A program made the translations under genes and the position numbers. A stretch of DNA of 64,000 nucleotides from assembly GCF_030445035.2 (NCBI RefSeq), contig NC_080673.1:199080216-199144215 (forward strand), given 5' to 3'. Under the pieces are notes generated by a model. It was not told the origin of the DNA and did not search any database. It was given only the letters and a program-made list of their open reading frames with translations. Positions 48,580 through 59,580 of the stretch are shown piece after piece. The DNA comes from Dasypus novemcinctus (taxonomy: Eukaryota > Chordata > Mammalia > Cingulata > Dasypodidae). The number at the start of each line of letters is the position of its first letter. The first letter of the stretch is position 1.

Positions 48580-49788
48580 TTCAGGATTGTGGGAAGATGG
48601 TGAAATAGGAAGCTCCAGGAATTGGTCACTCCATCAAAACAATTATTGAACTGGTAGGAATTATCAGAATCAACTATTTTAGAACTCTGAAGTCTAGAGG
48701 GAAACTGGTGGCATCTGGGGAAGAGCTGTATGAAGAGGCTGAAATAGTCAATTTCACCACCATGTAGAGGCTATCATTCCCCATCTCCCAACAACATGCA
48801 AGGCAAGTATGGGAGAGGCAGGACTAGTTCTTGGTGTGACTTTCTGCTACCAGGGTAGGCAATAAGATCCATATCAACTAAAATCAGGGATGTGTGGTCT
48901 AACTGTTGATGGTTGATTTTGATTGCTAGAAGGCATGCGCAAGATTAGCCATCATTATAACCCCCAAAAGCAGAAGTAGCAGAAGAGTCTTAAAGAGACA
49001 GTATCTTATTTTCTCCTTTCCTTTCCTTATTTTGGAACAAAAATATTTTGGCAAATACAAAAATATACCTCAAATTCTAAAGAAACCAAAAAAAACAGCA
49101 ATCTCAGTGGAGTTGTAGAATTCAGTTTCCAGAGTTATAGCAATATAATACTCAGAATGTCAGTTTATCTACAAAAAATTAAAAAACACACAATAAAACA
49201 GAAAAATATATCCCATTCATGGGAGAAAAAATGAATTTGACAGAAACCATCCTTGAGGACTTTCATACATTGGAACTATTAGTCAAAGACATTAAATCAA
49301 CTGGCTTAAATATATGCAATGAATTCAAAGAAACCATGGACAAAGAAGTTAGGAAATTTGTAAAATATTGCTTGAACAAAATTAAGGGATAGAGATTATA
49401 AAATGAAACCAAACAATTCCTAGACCTGAAAATCCAATTATTGAAATAAAAATCTCACTAGAGGAATTCAGCAACAGATTTGAAATAAGGCTATTAAAAT
49501 TACCCAGTTGGAGGAGAAAGAGAAAAGGAATAAAGAAAAATGAACAGGGCCTGAGGAACTTGTGAGATATTATAAGCAAGCCAACATGCACATGATAGGA
49601 GCTCAAGACACATGAGAGAGAAAGTGATATTAAAAAAAAAATAGTATTTGAAGAAATAGTAGCCAAAAATGTCCCAGTTCTGATGAAAGGCATAAACATA
49701 CATATTCACAAAGTTCAATGAACTCAAAACAGGATCAACTCAAAGAGATCCACACCAAAACAAATTATAGTCAAATTGCAAAAACCCG
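48580..49788 (+). mobile_element. Old L1 (L1M-type) 5' end and ORF1 remains
   Basis: Opens GATTGTGGGAAGATGG like an L1 5' end. Further on, degraded ORF1-type text includes GAATTTGACAGAAACCATCC, GCAACAGATTTGAAATAAGG, CAAAGAGATCCACACC and AATTATAGTCAAATTGCAAAA. Broken throughout. It continues after an ERV fragment at 50680. Confidence 0.7.
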
Positions 49789-50680
49789 AAGTCACTGCTG
49801 CAGACACTGCCACAGTATTCTTGTTGGTTTTCCCAGTAGGAAACATCAACCAGCAGGCCACTATTCACTGCTTAGAAAAAGTAAGTGCCCTATACAGGGT
49901 GCCAGCCCAAATTCACAGTGACCAAGGGACTCCATTTACCTGTCAACTCATGCAGTCTTGAGCTATAGACCAGAATATTGTTTAGACTTTTCATTTACAC
50001 TATAACCCCACCGGCATAAGCCTTACAGAGAGAATGAATGGCCTTTTAAAGTAACAAATAAAAGGTGACAATAGATCTTTACAACAATGGACTAAAAGGC
50101 TGTATCCAGACCTAACCTGTTTAAATTCAGCACCATCGGCTATGGCACCTGCTCCAGCTGAAATGCTAACAGCAGGGCCAATGTAAGCATTAAGAATACA
50201 AGTCAAAGGTCCAGCTGCCCTACAACCCAAAAGGGCAATTAATAATAATTTTTTGTTGCCTGTGCCTCAAGCTATACAAACTGGGAAAAATAAGGTCCTT
50301 TGGCCATGGTACTGGCTTATGCAGCCTTGCTGGTTGGAAATCTTAGACCCATGGTGAATAGAAGTCACCCAAATCATTGTTATAATACCACAATTTATAC
50401 AAAAAAAAAAAAATGCCAGTAAAAATCTTTACTATTAATCCAGTGGGGCCCGATGCATGTCTATGTGGATGCTCCTTATACCTAAGTTAGCTTTTAATGT
50501 CACAGTAAAAAACTCAGAAAATGTAGAAAGGGAAAATTTGTGGTATTGGAAGCCTCCTCATAAAACTCCCCTATCTGGTACTTTGTTACCTATTAATGGA
50601 AATGTTGCTTGTTTACTGTTGGACCAGCACAATTTGCTCCTTATTGTCCCCCTTAAACCTCTTTCTTTCCACCCTACAGG
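49788..50680 (+). mobile_element. ERV pol (integrase) fragment without LTRs
   Basis: In the plus frame starting about 49776 the translation shows retroviral integrase words: HSDQGTPF (second catalytic Asp), then a YNPTG..LTERMNGLLK block containing the catalytic Glu, then a WTKRL..LNSAPSA segment and LLPVPQAIQ. In-frame stops (TGA near 49961, TAG near 49984) and later shifts show it is dead. The layout after the Glu motif suggests an ERVL-like (class III) element. No LTR flanks it: old L1 sequence directly abuts both ends. It is partly duplicated at 44785-45020. Confidence 0.75.
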
Positions 50681-51628
50681 ATATGCTAAAAGGAGTCCCT
50701 CAGTGTGAAAAAGAACACTAATCAGTAACTTGAAATCACAAGAATAAATAAAGAACATTGGTAAATAGAAAATCCTGTGCTAATATAATTTGGGCTAATA
50801 ACTGCTTTTTTTTTATCCCTATATAACTTAAAGGTAAATCTGCCAACCAATAATTCAATCTATGGTAATGGGCACACATTACATAAAGATAAAGTATGAG
50901 AATATACTTTATAAAAGAGGAGGGACAGAGATGTATAGGAGTAGAGGGTTTACATAATACTGAAACAAAGTTGGAATTATTCAAAGTTATTAGTTTAAGA
51001 TTCTAATTGTAATAAAAAGGTAATGACTAAGAAAGTAACAAAAATTATAAAGAAATGAAGGAAGAAGGGAATCAAAATGGTACAATACAAAAAAGTAACT
51101 AAATACAAAAAAGGCAATAATGAAGTAATTGTAAAACAAAAAATATTCGACACACAGAAAACAAATGGATAAGTGGCAGAAGTAAATCTCTTTTTATGAA
51201 TAATTATATTAAATGTAAATGAACTTAACTCATCTATTAAAAGACAATAGATCTTTTTCTTGGTTGTTTGAGTTTTTAAAATGATCCATCTACATGCTGA
51301 CTAAAAGAGACTCACACTAAATATAAGGACACAAAGCGGTTAAAAATAAAAAAAGTTGGAAAAATATATTACATGCAGATATTAAACAAAAGAGAGCAAG
51401 TGTGTCTATATTATGTCAAACAAAATAGTCTTTAAATCAAAACGTTTACAAGACAAAGATGAAAATTAAATATTGAATAAAGTTTCAACTCAGCAAGACA
51501 ATATAAAAATTATAAACATATATAGACCTAACAATTGAGCTCAAAAATAAATGAAGCACAAGTTGAATGAATCAAAGTGGGAAGTAGATAGTTCTGCAAT
51601 AAGTGGAAGACTTCAATATGCCATTTTC
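50680..51628 (+). mobile_element. Old L1 (L1M-type), ORF1 end to ORF2 start
   Basis: GATATGCTAAAAGGAGTCCC, AGTAACTTGAAATCACAAG and AATAAATAAAGAACA are late ORF1/spacer text of an old L1. Later come ACAAATGGATAAGTGGCAGAAG and AAGACAATAGATC, then ORF2 endonuclease text (GTTTCAACTCAGCAAGACAATAT, AACATATATAGACCTAAC). It breaks at AATAATTGAT (51629-51638) for a younger L1 and resumes at 55572. Confidence 0.75.
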
Positions 51629-51638
51629 AATAATTGAT

Positions 51639-54600
51639 TGAACAGACTTCTGGGAAGATGGCATCAGAATAGATAGACAGGGCTGAACACTCCCTAAAGC
51701 AGAAGGGCAAAAATCTGCCCAAGGGACAAGCTATGGGGCTCTGCAAATCAGGAAGGACAGAAAGACAAAGAAGCTAGAATGAAAACCATGAGTTATGCAC
51801 CCAATCCCCACCCTCAAGGTGAACAGTCTGTATAAAACCCATGGATCACTGACATCAGTTGAAAGGGGAATAGATGTCTTCCTTCCTGGGAAGTGACAGG
51901 GTGCACCAGAGGGTGGAGAATAGTTTCTCTTCAATGAATTTGGACAAGGAAAGTCTGCTTTGACTCTTAACTCCGGGCAGACCAGAATCATGGGCAAAGG
52001 GAGGTTGAAAGAGTCACCTCTGTGGAAAGATTTGCCAAAAGCACCATCTGCTGGCCAGTAGGGAATAGAAATAATTATAATAAATATTTATGCACCTAAC
52101 CTGGGTGGCCCAAGATACATGAGACACACTGGCAAAACTGAAGGAAGAAATAGCCATCTCTAAAATAACAATTGGAAACTTCAGTACAGTGTTGTCAGTA
52201 TTGGATAGAACATCTAGACAGAGGATAAATAAGGAAACAAAGAGCTTGAACAATATGATAAATAACATACACCTAGCAGACATTTATAGAGCCTTACACC
52301 TCAAAAAGCAGGATACGCATTCTTTTCAAGGGTTCATGAATCCTTCTCCAGGATAGACCATATGCTGGGTCACAAGACAGGTTTCAATGAATTTTAAAAG
52401 GTTGAAATTATACAAAGCATTTTCTTTGATCATAATGGAATGAAGCTGGAAATCAATAATGGAAGGAAAAGGAAAATTCATAAATATATGGAAATTAAAC
52501 AACACTCTCTTAACCAGTGGGTCAAAGAAGAAATCGCAAGAGAAATAAGTAAACATCTTGAGATGAATGAAAACAAGACCACAACATATCAAAAGCTATG
52601 AGATACAGCAAAGTCAGTGCTAAGAGGGAAATTTATAGCTCTCAATCCTTTTATTAAAAAAGAAAGTTAAAACAAAAGATCTAACTGCACATCTGGATGA
52701 ACTAGAAAAAGAATAGCAAACTAATGCAAAACCAAAACAAAGGAAAGACATAATAAAGATCAGAGCAGAATAAATGAAATTGAGGACAACAACAACAAAA
52801 ACAACAGAGAGAGTCAACAGAACAAAAACTTGGTTCTTTGAGAAGATTAACAAAAATTACAAACCCTAAATAAATGGAAGGACATTCCATGTTCAAGGAT
52901 TTGAAGACAAAATATCATTAAGAAGTCAATGCTACTCAAACTGATATACAAATTCACTGCAATCCCAATAAAATCTCAACAGCCTTTTTTTGCAGAAATG
53001 AAAAAGACAAGTATCAATTTTATTTGGAAGGGGAAAGGGACATGAATAACCAAAATTGTCTTTAAAAAGAAGAATGAATTCGGAGGACTCTCACTTCCTG
53101 ATTTAAAAGCATGATACTTAGCTACAGTGATTAAAAAATAAAACAATCCAGCATGGTACTGGCATAATGATAAACATATTGACCAATGGAATTGAAGCAA
53201 GAACATCTGCAGTCAAATGATTTTTGACAAGGCTCTCAAGCCCACACATCTGGGTCAGAACAGACTATTCAACAAATGGTCCTGGATATCCATATCCAAA
53301 AGAAAGAAAGAGGACCATCTCTCACACCTTATATAAAAAATAACTGACAAGAAATCCAGGATCTAAATATAAAACCTATAACCATAAAACTTCTAGAAGA
53401 AAATGTAGGGAAATGTCTTCTAGATCTTGTGGTAGGCAATAGTTTTTTAAAGCTTATCCCCAAAGCATGAGTAACAAAAGAAAAAATTAGATAAATGGAA
53501 GCTCTTCAAAATTAAACAATTGTTCTTCAAAAGACTTTGTCAAGAAAGTAAAAAAGCAGCTTACTCAATGGGAGAAAATATTTGGAAACCACATATCTCA
53601 TAAGGGTTTGATATCCATGTTATATAAGGAGTTCATACAATTTAATAGTAAAAAGACAAGCAACCAAAATTTTAAAATGGGCTAAAACTTGAATAAACAT
53701 TTTTATAAAGATGAAATACAAATTGTCAAAACTCACATGAGAAAATATTCACCCTCAGTAGCTATTAGGGAAATGCAGATCAAAACTACAATGAGATACT
53801 ATTTCACATCTTATAAAATGGCCATCATGAAAAAAAAAAGAACACAAAAAACTACAAGTGCTGGAGAATATGTGAAAAAATAGGAAAACTCCTTCACTGT
53901 TGGTGGGAATGTAGAATTGTGCAGCCTCTGTGAAATAAGTTTGGCAGGACCTCAAGAAGCTGTATACAGAACTGCTTTATGATCCAGCAATCTCATTATT
54001 AGGAATATAGTCAGAAGAACCGAAAGCAAGGACTCTCACTAGTATTTGCACACTGATATTCATAGCAGCATTATTCACAATTGCTCAAATATGGAACCAG
54101 TCCAAGTGACCATCAACTGATGAATGGATAAACAAAATGTTGTATATACATACAATGGAATACTCTTCAGCTGTAAGAAGTGAAATCAAAATGAATATGA
54201 CAACATAGTTCATCAACCTTGAGGATCTCATGTTGCATGAAATAAACCAGACACAAAAGGAACAATACTGAATAGTCTTACTAACATGAACCAAATATGA
54301 TGAGTGAACCCCCAGAAGTAAACCCTAGAATATAGATTACTAGGAAATAGAATGTGGGTTGAGAAATGAGAGCTGGTGTTCAATGTATGGTAGACTTACT
54401 TTATTTTTTAATTATCTTTTTTTAAAGTTACTAGATCACAGAAAACATTACATTAAAAAACATAAGAGGTTCCCATATACCCCACTCCCATCCCCCACCC
54501 CATCATTTTTTAATTGTATATTTTTGAAGATATATAGATCACAAAAAATGTTACATTAAAAAACATAAGAGGTTCCCATATACCCCACACACACCCTCCA

Positions 54601-55561
54601 CTCCTCCCACATCAACAACCTCTTTCATCATTGTGGCACATTCATTGCATTTGGTAAATACATTTTGGAGCACCAATAAGGTTTACTGTAAAAGTGTGGA
54701 CAAGAATACAGTTGATGGTTACATATTACAGTGAGTGTAATTAACACTTCCAATTTATAAATGAGTTTGTGGCTGAAAGGGTAGTCTGCAGACATAAATG
54801 TCAATTGAGAGGAAAAGAGAATAATGTAGGGTATGTATAACAGTGATTTCAGAGGTGGATGGAGTTTGTGGTAATAGTATAAACATGAGAATGTTCTTTT
54901 ACAAAGTGTTAAAAATAAGGCTAAACATGAGAAAATTACAACTAACATAACTTATGGTTGATAATAATATTGTAATTATATTAATAACAGTATTAACAAT
55001 AATGTAATATTTTTGAACAATGGCAAAGAAGATATTATATCTTCTTGGATATATCTTCTTTGAAGTTATTATATATGGAATAAAAGGGGGTATGGGACTT
55101 TTCCTTTTTGAGTAATAAAAATGCTCTAAAATTGACTGAGGTGATGACAGCACAACTTTGTGATGAAACTGAGAGCCACTGAGTGTTCACTTTGAATGGA
55201 TTGTACAAAAGATGGGGCTGTATAACACAGAGAATCTAGTGGTGGAAGATGGATTGTGGTTAACAGGACAAATACGGGAATGTTCTCTCATTAACTATAA
55301 CAAATATATAATACTAATACAGGGTGATAATAATGGGTGGTTGGGGGAATAATATAACAAATGTAAGGTATGTGCTATAGTTAGTAGCAATATTTTGGTG
55401 ATGCTATTTCATAGTTTATAACGAATGTTTCATAACAATGCAAGGTGTTGGTGATAGGGTTATGCGTGATATGCATGTTTGTTCACAACTTTTACTATAC
55501 ACTTACTATTTATGATGCTCATGTGTGAATCATATACATTAATAACATTTTATTTAAAAAT
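51639..55561 (+). mobile_element. Internally deleted L1 inserted in an older L1
   Basis: The 3.9-kb insert lies between AATAATTGAT copies (51629-51638; 55562-55571). It opens with L1 5'-UTR-like DNA (ACTTCTGGGAAGATGGC, to about 52060), then jumps to ORF2 endonuclease text (TTATGCACCTAACCTGGG ... AGACAGAGGATAAATAAGG). It jumps again near 52868, from before the reverse-transcriptase core to its far side (TGGAAGGACATTCCATG), and runs through the ORF2 end (about 54300) and a 3' UTR to 55561. ORF1, part of the endonuclease and the RT core are missing, and the remaining frames carry stops. It could be one element with two deletions or a non-autonomous L1 derivative. Confidence 0.7.
54411..54673 (-). 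mobile_element. Young L1 3' terminus, tandemly doubled
   Basis: Two head-to-tail copies of the L1 3' end (ACATTAAAAAACATAAGAGG TTCCCATATACCCC) at about 54411-54509 and 54510-54673. They are nested in the 51639-55561 L1. The second copy is longer, reaching GTGGCACATTCATTGCATTTGG. A clear TSD is not visible. Confidence 0.75.
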
Positions 55562-55571
55562 AATAATTGAT

Positions 55572-57175
55572 AGAATATCTAGACAAAAGATCAATAAGGA
55601 AAAAGAGGACTTGAACAATATAAAACAATTATACCTAATGGGCATTTATAGAGTACTTATCCCAAAATAGTGGAATGCACATTGTTTTTATTTATTTATT
55701 TATAATTTCTCTTCCCCCCACCCCCGCCCCAGTTGTCTGCTCTCTCTGTCCATTTGCTGTGTTCTTCTGTGTCCGCTTGTGTCAGCGGCACCCAGAATCA
55801 GTGTCTCATTTTGTTGTGTCATCTTGCTGCGTCAACTCTCTGGGTGTGCAGCGCCATTCCTGGGCAGGCTGCATTTTTTTTGTGACAGGCAGCTCTCTTT
55901 ATGGGGCACACTCCTTGCGCGTGGGGCTTCCCTATGTGAGGGAAATCCCTTCGTGGCAGGGCACACCTTGCGCGCATCAGCACTGCACATGGGCCAGCTC
56001 CACACGGGTCAGAGGCCCTGGGTTTGAACCTTGGACCTCCGATGTGATAGGTGGACGCTCTGTCTGTTGGGCCAAATCTGCTTCCCCACATTGTTTTTAA
56101 GTGTACGTGTACCATTATCCAGAAAAGACAATATGTTAGACTAAATATAAAATAATTTATTATAAATAAAAATTTATTATTAAAGATTGAAATCATAAAA
56201 ATAATCTTCCCTGAACACAATGGAATGAAACTAGAAATCAATAATGGGAAGAAAACTGGAAAATTTACAAATACATGGAAAATAATAACTAACACATTCT
56301 TAAACAACCAATAGGCCTAAGAAGAAATCACAAGGGAACATATAAAATATTTAGAGAAAATTGAAAAAAACACAAAATACAAAAACCTCTGGGATGCAGT
56401 GAAGGCAGTGCTCAGAGGGAAATTTACAGATGTAAATACCTACATTATAAAAGAATGATCACAAATAAATAACCTAACTTCACACGTACAGGAAATAGAA
56501 AAAAAAGATAAAAAAAGAAATCCAAAGTTAGCAGAAAGAAGGAAATTTTAAATATTAGGGTGGAGAAAAATAAAATCTAGACTAGTATGTCAATTGAGAG
56601 TATCAATGAAAACGAATGTTGTTACTTTGAAAAGATCTATAAAATGAACAAAATTTTAGCTAAACTGGCAAAGGAAAAAAGAGAAAGCATAAATAACTAA
56701 AATCAGGAATGAAAGTAAGAACATTATTACTGACCTTATAGAAATAAAAAGGATTATAGGAGAATGCTTTGAACAATTGTAAACCAACATGTTAGATAAC
56801 CTAGATGAATTGGACACATTCCTAGAAACATATAAATTACCTAAACTCACAGAAGAAGAAATAGAAAAGTCTCAACAGACCTCCAAAAGTAAAGATGTTG
56901 ATTCAGTACTTTAAAAATTCCAACTAAGAAAAGGCGAGGACTGGTCAATTCTGCCAAACATTTAAAAAAGATTTAGCACCAATCTTTTTCAAACTCTTCC
57001 AAAATATAAAAGAGGAGGGAACACTTCCTAACTAATTCTATGAGGTCATGATTACCATGATACCAAAAGAAAAGCACAAGAAAAAAATTACAGACGAATT
57101 TCTCTTAGGAATATGGATGCAAAAATCCTCAAAAAAGTACTGGTAAAATGAATCCAAAAGTACATTAAAAGGATT
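55572..57175 (+). mobile_element. Old L1 (L1M-type) ORF2, continuation
   Basis: After AATAATTGAT, the text AGAATATCTAGACAAAAGATC runs on as ORF2 (GGACTTGAACAATATAAAAC), is cut by a DAS SINE (55691-56086), then runs on to about 57175 (GAGGGAAATTTACAG, AAATTCCAACTAAG, ATTCTGCCAAACATTTAAAAAAG, ATGGATGCAAAAATCCTC). This covers endonuclease and early reverse transcriptase. Frameshifts and stops abound. Confidence 0.75.
55691..56086 (-). mobile_element. DAS SINE (long subtype) with 13-bp TSD
   Basis: CACATTGTTTTTA at 55678-55690 and 56087-56099 bound a minus-strand DAS copy similar to 40810-41231 (TCTGTGTCCGCTTGTGTCAG, GGGCAGGCTGCATTTTTT, GTAT-like tail). Frames up to 141 codons (55675-56100 +) are part of it. 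Confidence 0.93.
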
Positions 57176-57184
57176 AGACACCCC

Positions 57185-57377
57185 TCCTGCTGGGCCTGCT
57201 GCTGCTGCAAGGGGCTCCAGCCAGACTAAAAGCCAGGGAGGATGAGGTGGGGGTAGGCGCCTTAGATGTATGGAAATACAAGCTCAGTTCTCCAAGGCCC
57301 CTTCTAACTCCATAAATTTCTATGCCTGTTTAGCCAGGTTATGGCTTCATAGCTGAACTACCTTAAAAGAACACCAT
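57185..57377 (+). repeat. MIR-like fragment next to FTH1 retrocopy
   Basis: CAAGGCCCCTTCTAACTCC is the typical MIR 3' phrase. The CTCCTGCTGGGCCTGCTGCTG stretch at 57185 is unassigned. Its end, AAAGAACACCAT (57366-57377), is the left TSD of the FTH1 retrocopy. Confidence 0.5.
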
Positions 57378-58096
57378 CAGATGCTTTTGTGGAGTTGTTT
57401 CTTGCTTCAACAGCACTTGAATGGAGCCCAATGCTCACAGCCCTAGGCCAGTCCTCCACCAGGATGAGGTGAGCCAGAACTACAATCAGAACTCAAGAGG
57501 CCACCATCCACTGCCAGATCAACCCAGAGCGCTAACGCCTTTTATGTCTACCCATCCATGTCTTACTGCTTTGACCATGATGATGTGGCTTTGAAGAACT
57601 TTGTCAAATATTAATTTCTTTATCAATCTCGAGAAAAGGGAACATGCTGAGAAAATGATGAAGCTGCAGATCCAGTGAGGTGGCTGAATCCCCATCAGAT
57701 TACCAAGAAACCGGAACATGATGATTGGAAGAAAGGGTGAATCAGTCACTTCTAGAACGTCACACATTGGCAGCTGATTTCATTGACACACATTGCCTGA
57801 ACGAGCAGGTGAAATTCATTAGGGAATTGAGTGACTATATAGCCAACTTCAACATGGGGGCACTAGAATCTGGCTTGGCAGAGTACGTCTTTGACAAAGA
57901 CACCATGGGGAACAGTGAAGACCACAACTAAGTCTTAAGCTGGCTCCCACAGGGATGACTTCTGTGTCATCACAGCAGTGCATACAACCTTTTCTATAAG
58001 TTGTATCAAACCACCTAATAAGGTCCTTCATTTGAATCATTATTTGAAATAAAGCAATTTGGTACACACATATACACACACAAACCCCCAGAAAAG
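57378..58096 (+). pseudogene. FTH1: FTH1 (ferritin heavy chain) processed pseudogene
   Basis: Intronless copy of ferritin heavy chain, the ferroxidase subunit of the iron-storage shell. The 5' part (about 57385-57430) keeps the iron-responsive element. The CDS homology spans 57464-57931: SMSYCFDHDDVALKNF-like text, HAEKMMKLQ (matching HAEKLMKLQ), [25 protein letters not shown] and [15 protein letters not shown], near the family's C-terminus. It is broken: a frameshift after the first residues, a stop after NF.KY, a stop near 57678, and deletions of roughly 13 and 8 codons around VNQSLL and before DFI. The CDS is about 468 bp against 552 in intact genes. The 3' UTR text (CCTTTTCTATAAGTTGTA, AATAAAGCAATTTGGTAC) matches FTH1. 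TSDs AAAGAACACCAT at 57366-57377 and 58097-58108 are identical. The plus frame at 57725-57931 is open for 68 codons but is not a gene. Confidence 0.95.
57398..57428 (+). promoter_or_regulatory. Degenerate iron-responsive element (in pseudogene)
   Basis: TTGCTTCAACAGCACTTGAA lies where FTH1 mRNA has its 5' UTR iron-responsive element. The upper stem TTCAA/TTGAA pairs perfectly, but the six-base loop is CAGCAC instead of the CAGTGN required for IRP binding. It is therefore read as a non-functional relic. Confidence 0.8.
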
Positions 58097-58108
58097 AAAG
58101 AACACCAT

Positions 58109-59134
58109 ACTTACTTTGCTCAGCACAATAGTATGTAGCATTTATAATGTACCTTGTACTTTTCATTTTCTAGGCACTTTACAAGCATTAGGTAATTACC
58201 TGTCACACAACTGCAAGTTAATTTTCATTAGTCCAATTACAAGTGGACCAGATTAAACTGAAATGGCAAAGGCGGGTCCCAGAAGGAGTATCAGAGCCAA
58301 AGTGAGACTGCTAGAGATCTCTGCTACCTGTGTTCCTGCTCCTCACTATTTATTTATAGGGGAAAACCAGCTCTCACCAGAGAAGCACTAAAACACTAGA
58401 AAAGAAAGAAGTTTCCATTTCTGAACCTCTTGCTAAATGCTACCACTAACGGCCAAAATATAATGAGAGATGAAGTGTTACAAAGGCTTATTACCCTCCC
58501 ACCCACCCCAGGACTAACTATCCCAGCACCAAACACTCCATCCACCAACGAGGGGAAAAAGTCAACGATAAATGACTCTATTTTCACAAATAAGATTTTT
58601 ATTAATAAAATTCAAATGAAGTTTGGCTTTTTTAGTGTTATACTTTAGAAGGATGAAAGTATTTTTTAGAATGGATTCTGAAGGAGTAATCATACCTAAT
58701 TACAATCCCTTTTCTTCTTATAAAGAACAGTCAAATATGTCCCTTTTAAATGAGAAAATGTAGAACAGCAAGAATTATCCAATAAGAGGTAATTTTTGTT
58801 ACGGTCCATTGCATTTGTTTTTTAATGTTATAAATGTACATGTAGAACCTTTATAAATGGAAATTTAAAAAAATGAATGTTATTTAAAAACTATTTTAAA
58901 AATCATAAAACCTTCAGAACCTTCACATTAAGTATAATTTTTCTTGGAATAGTCTTGAAGATAATGGAAAAAGCACTTGGTTAAGTGTGAAAAAAATTGG
59001 TCCAAATTTATTGTATGATTACTAACTGACCTCAGTAAATTGATCTGTAAATTTTGCATATTCTTATTTGTTAAATGGTAATAATGATTGCACCTCTACA
59101 AAGATTATAGGACTTTTTAAAGTAGAAAATACTA
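58109..59134. other. No gene; possible MIR remnants
   Basis: 58135-58290 (CATTTATAATGTACCTTGTAC, CTAGGCACTTTACAAGC) and 58980-59120 (AGTGTGAAAAAAATTGGTCC, AAATTGATCTGTAAATTTTG) have MIR-like wording. The rest is unassigned. Confidence 0.45.
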
Positions 59135-59144
59135 AAAATCATTT

Positions 59145-59571
59145 CTAGGGAAGTAGATGTGGCTCAAGTGATAGAGCTTCCGCCTACCAGGTGGGAGGAC
59201 CTGGGTTTGATCCCTGGGGTCTCCTGGTGAAAAAGAAAAAGAGAAAGTGTGCCCACATGGCAAGCCAGTGCCTGCATGAGTGCCCATGCGGTGAACCAGT
59301 ACTCGCATGAGTGCTTGCGTGCTGGCCCAGTGCCCTGCACAAGTGAGTCACACAGCAAGATGATGATATATCAAGGGGAGAGTCAAGGTGAAGCACAGCA
59401 GAAACCAGGAACTGAGGTGGTGCTATTGATGGAAACTCTCTCCATCAGAAGTCTCCAGGATCAAATCCCAGTGAATCCTAGTGGAGAAAAAATGAGAAGA
59501 GAAGACAACACGGATAGCAAAAACAGCAGGGCAGGAGGAGGAGAAGGTGGAAAGTAAATATATAAATAAAT
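59145..59571 (+). mobile_element. DAS-related SINE with 9-bp TSD
   Basis: GTAGATGTGGCTCAAGTGAT (A-box-like) and a near-perfect B-box GGTTTGATCCC start it. The body has repeated AGTGCCTGCATGAGTGCCC-type units, then a tail TATAAATAAATAAA. AAATCATTT flanks it (59136-59144; 59572-59580). The frames inside it are not genes. Confidence 0.88.
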
Positions 59572-59580
59572 AAATCATTT

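Noticed and set aside
59145..59240. tRNA gene
   Set aside because: A- and B-box-like words are present, but the context is a SINE head with an A-rich tail and TSD, without a foldable tRNA.
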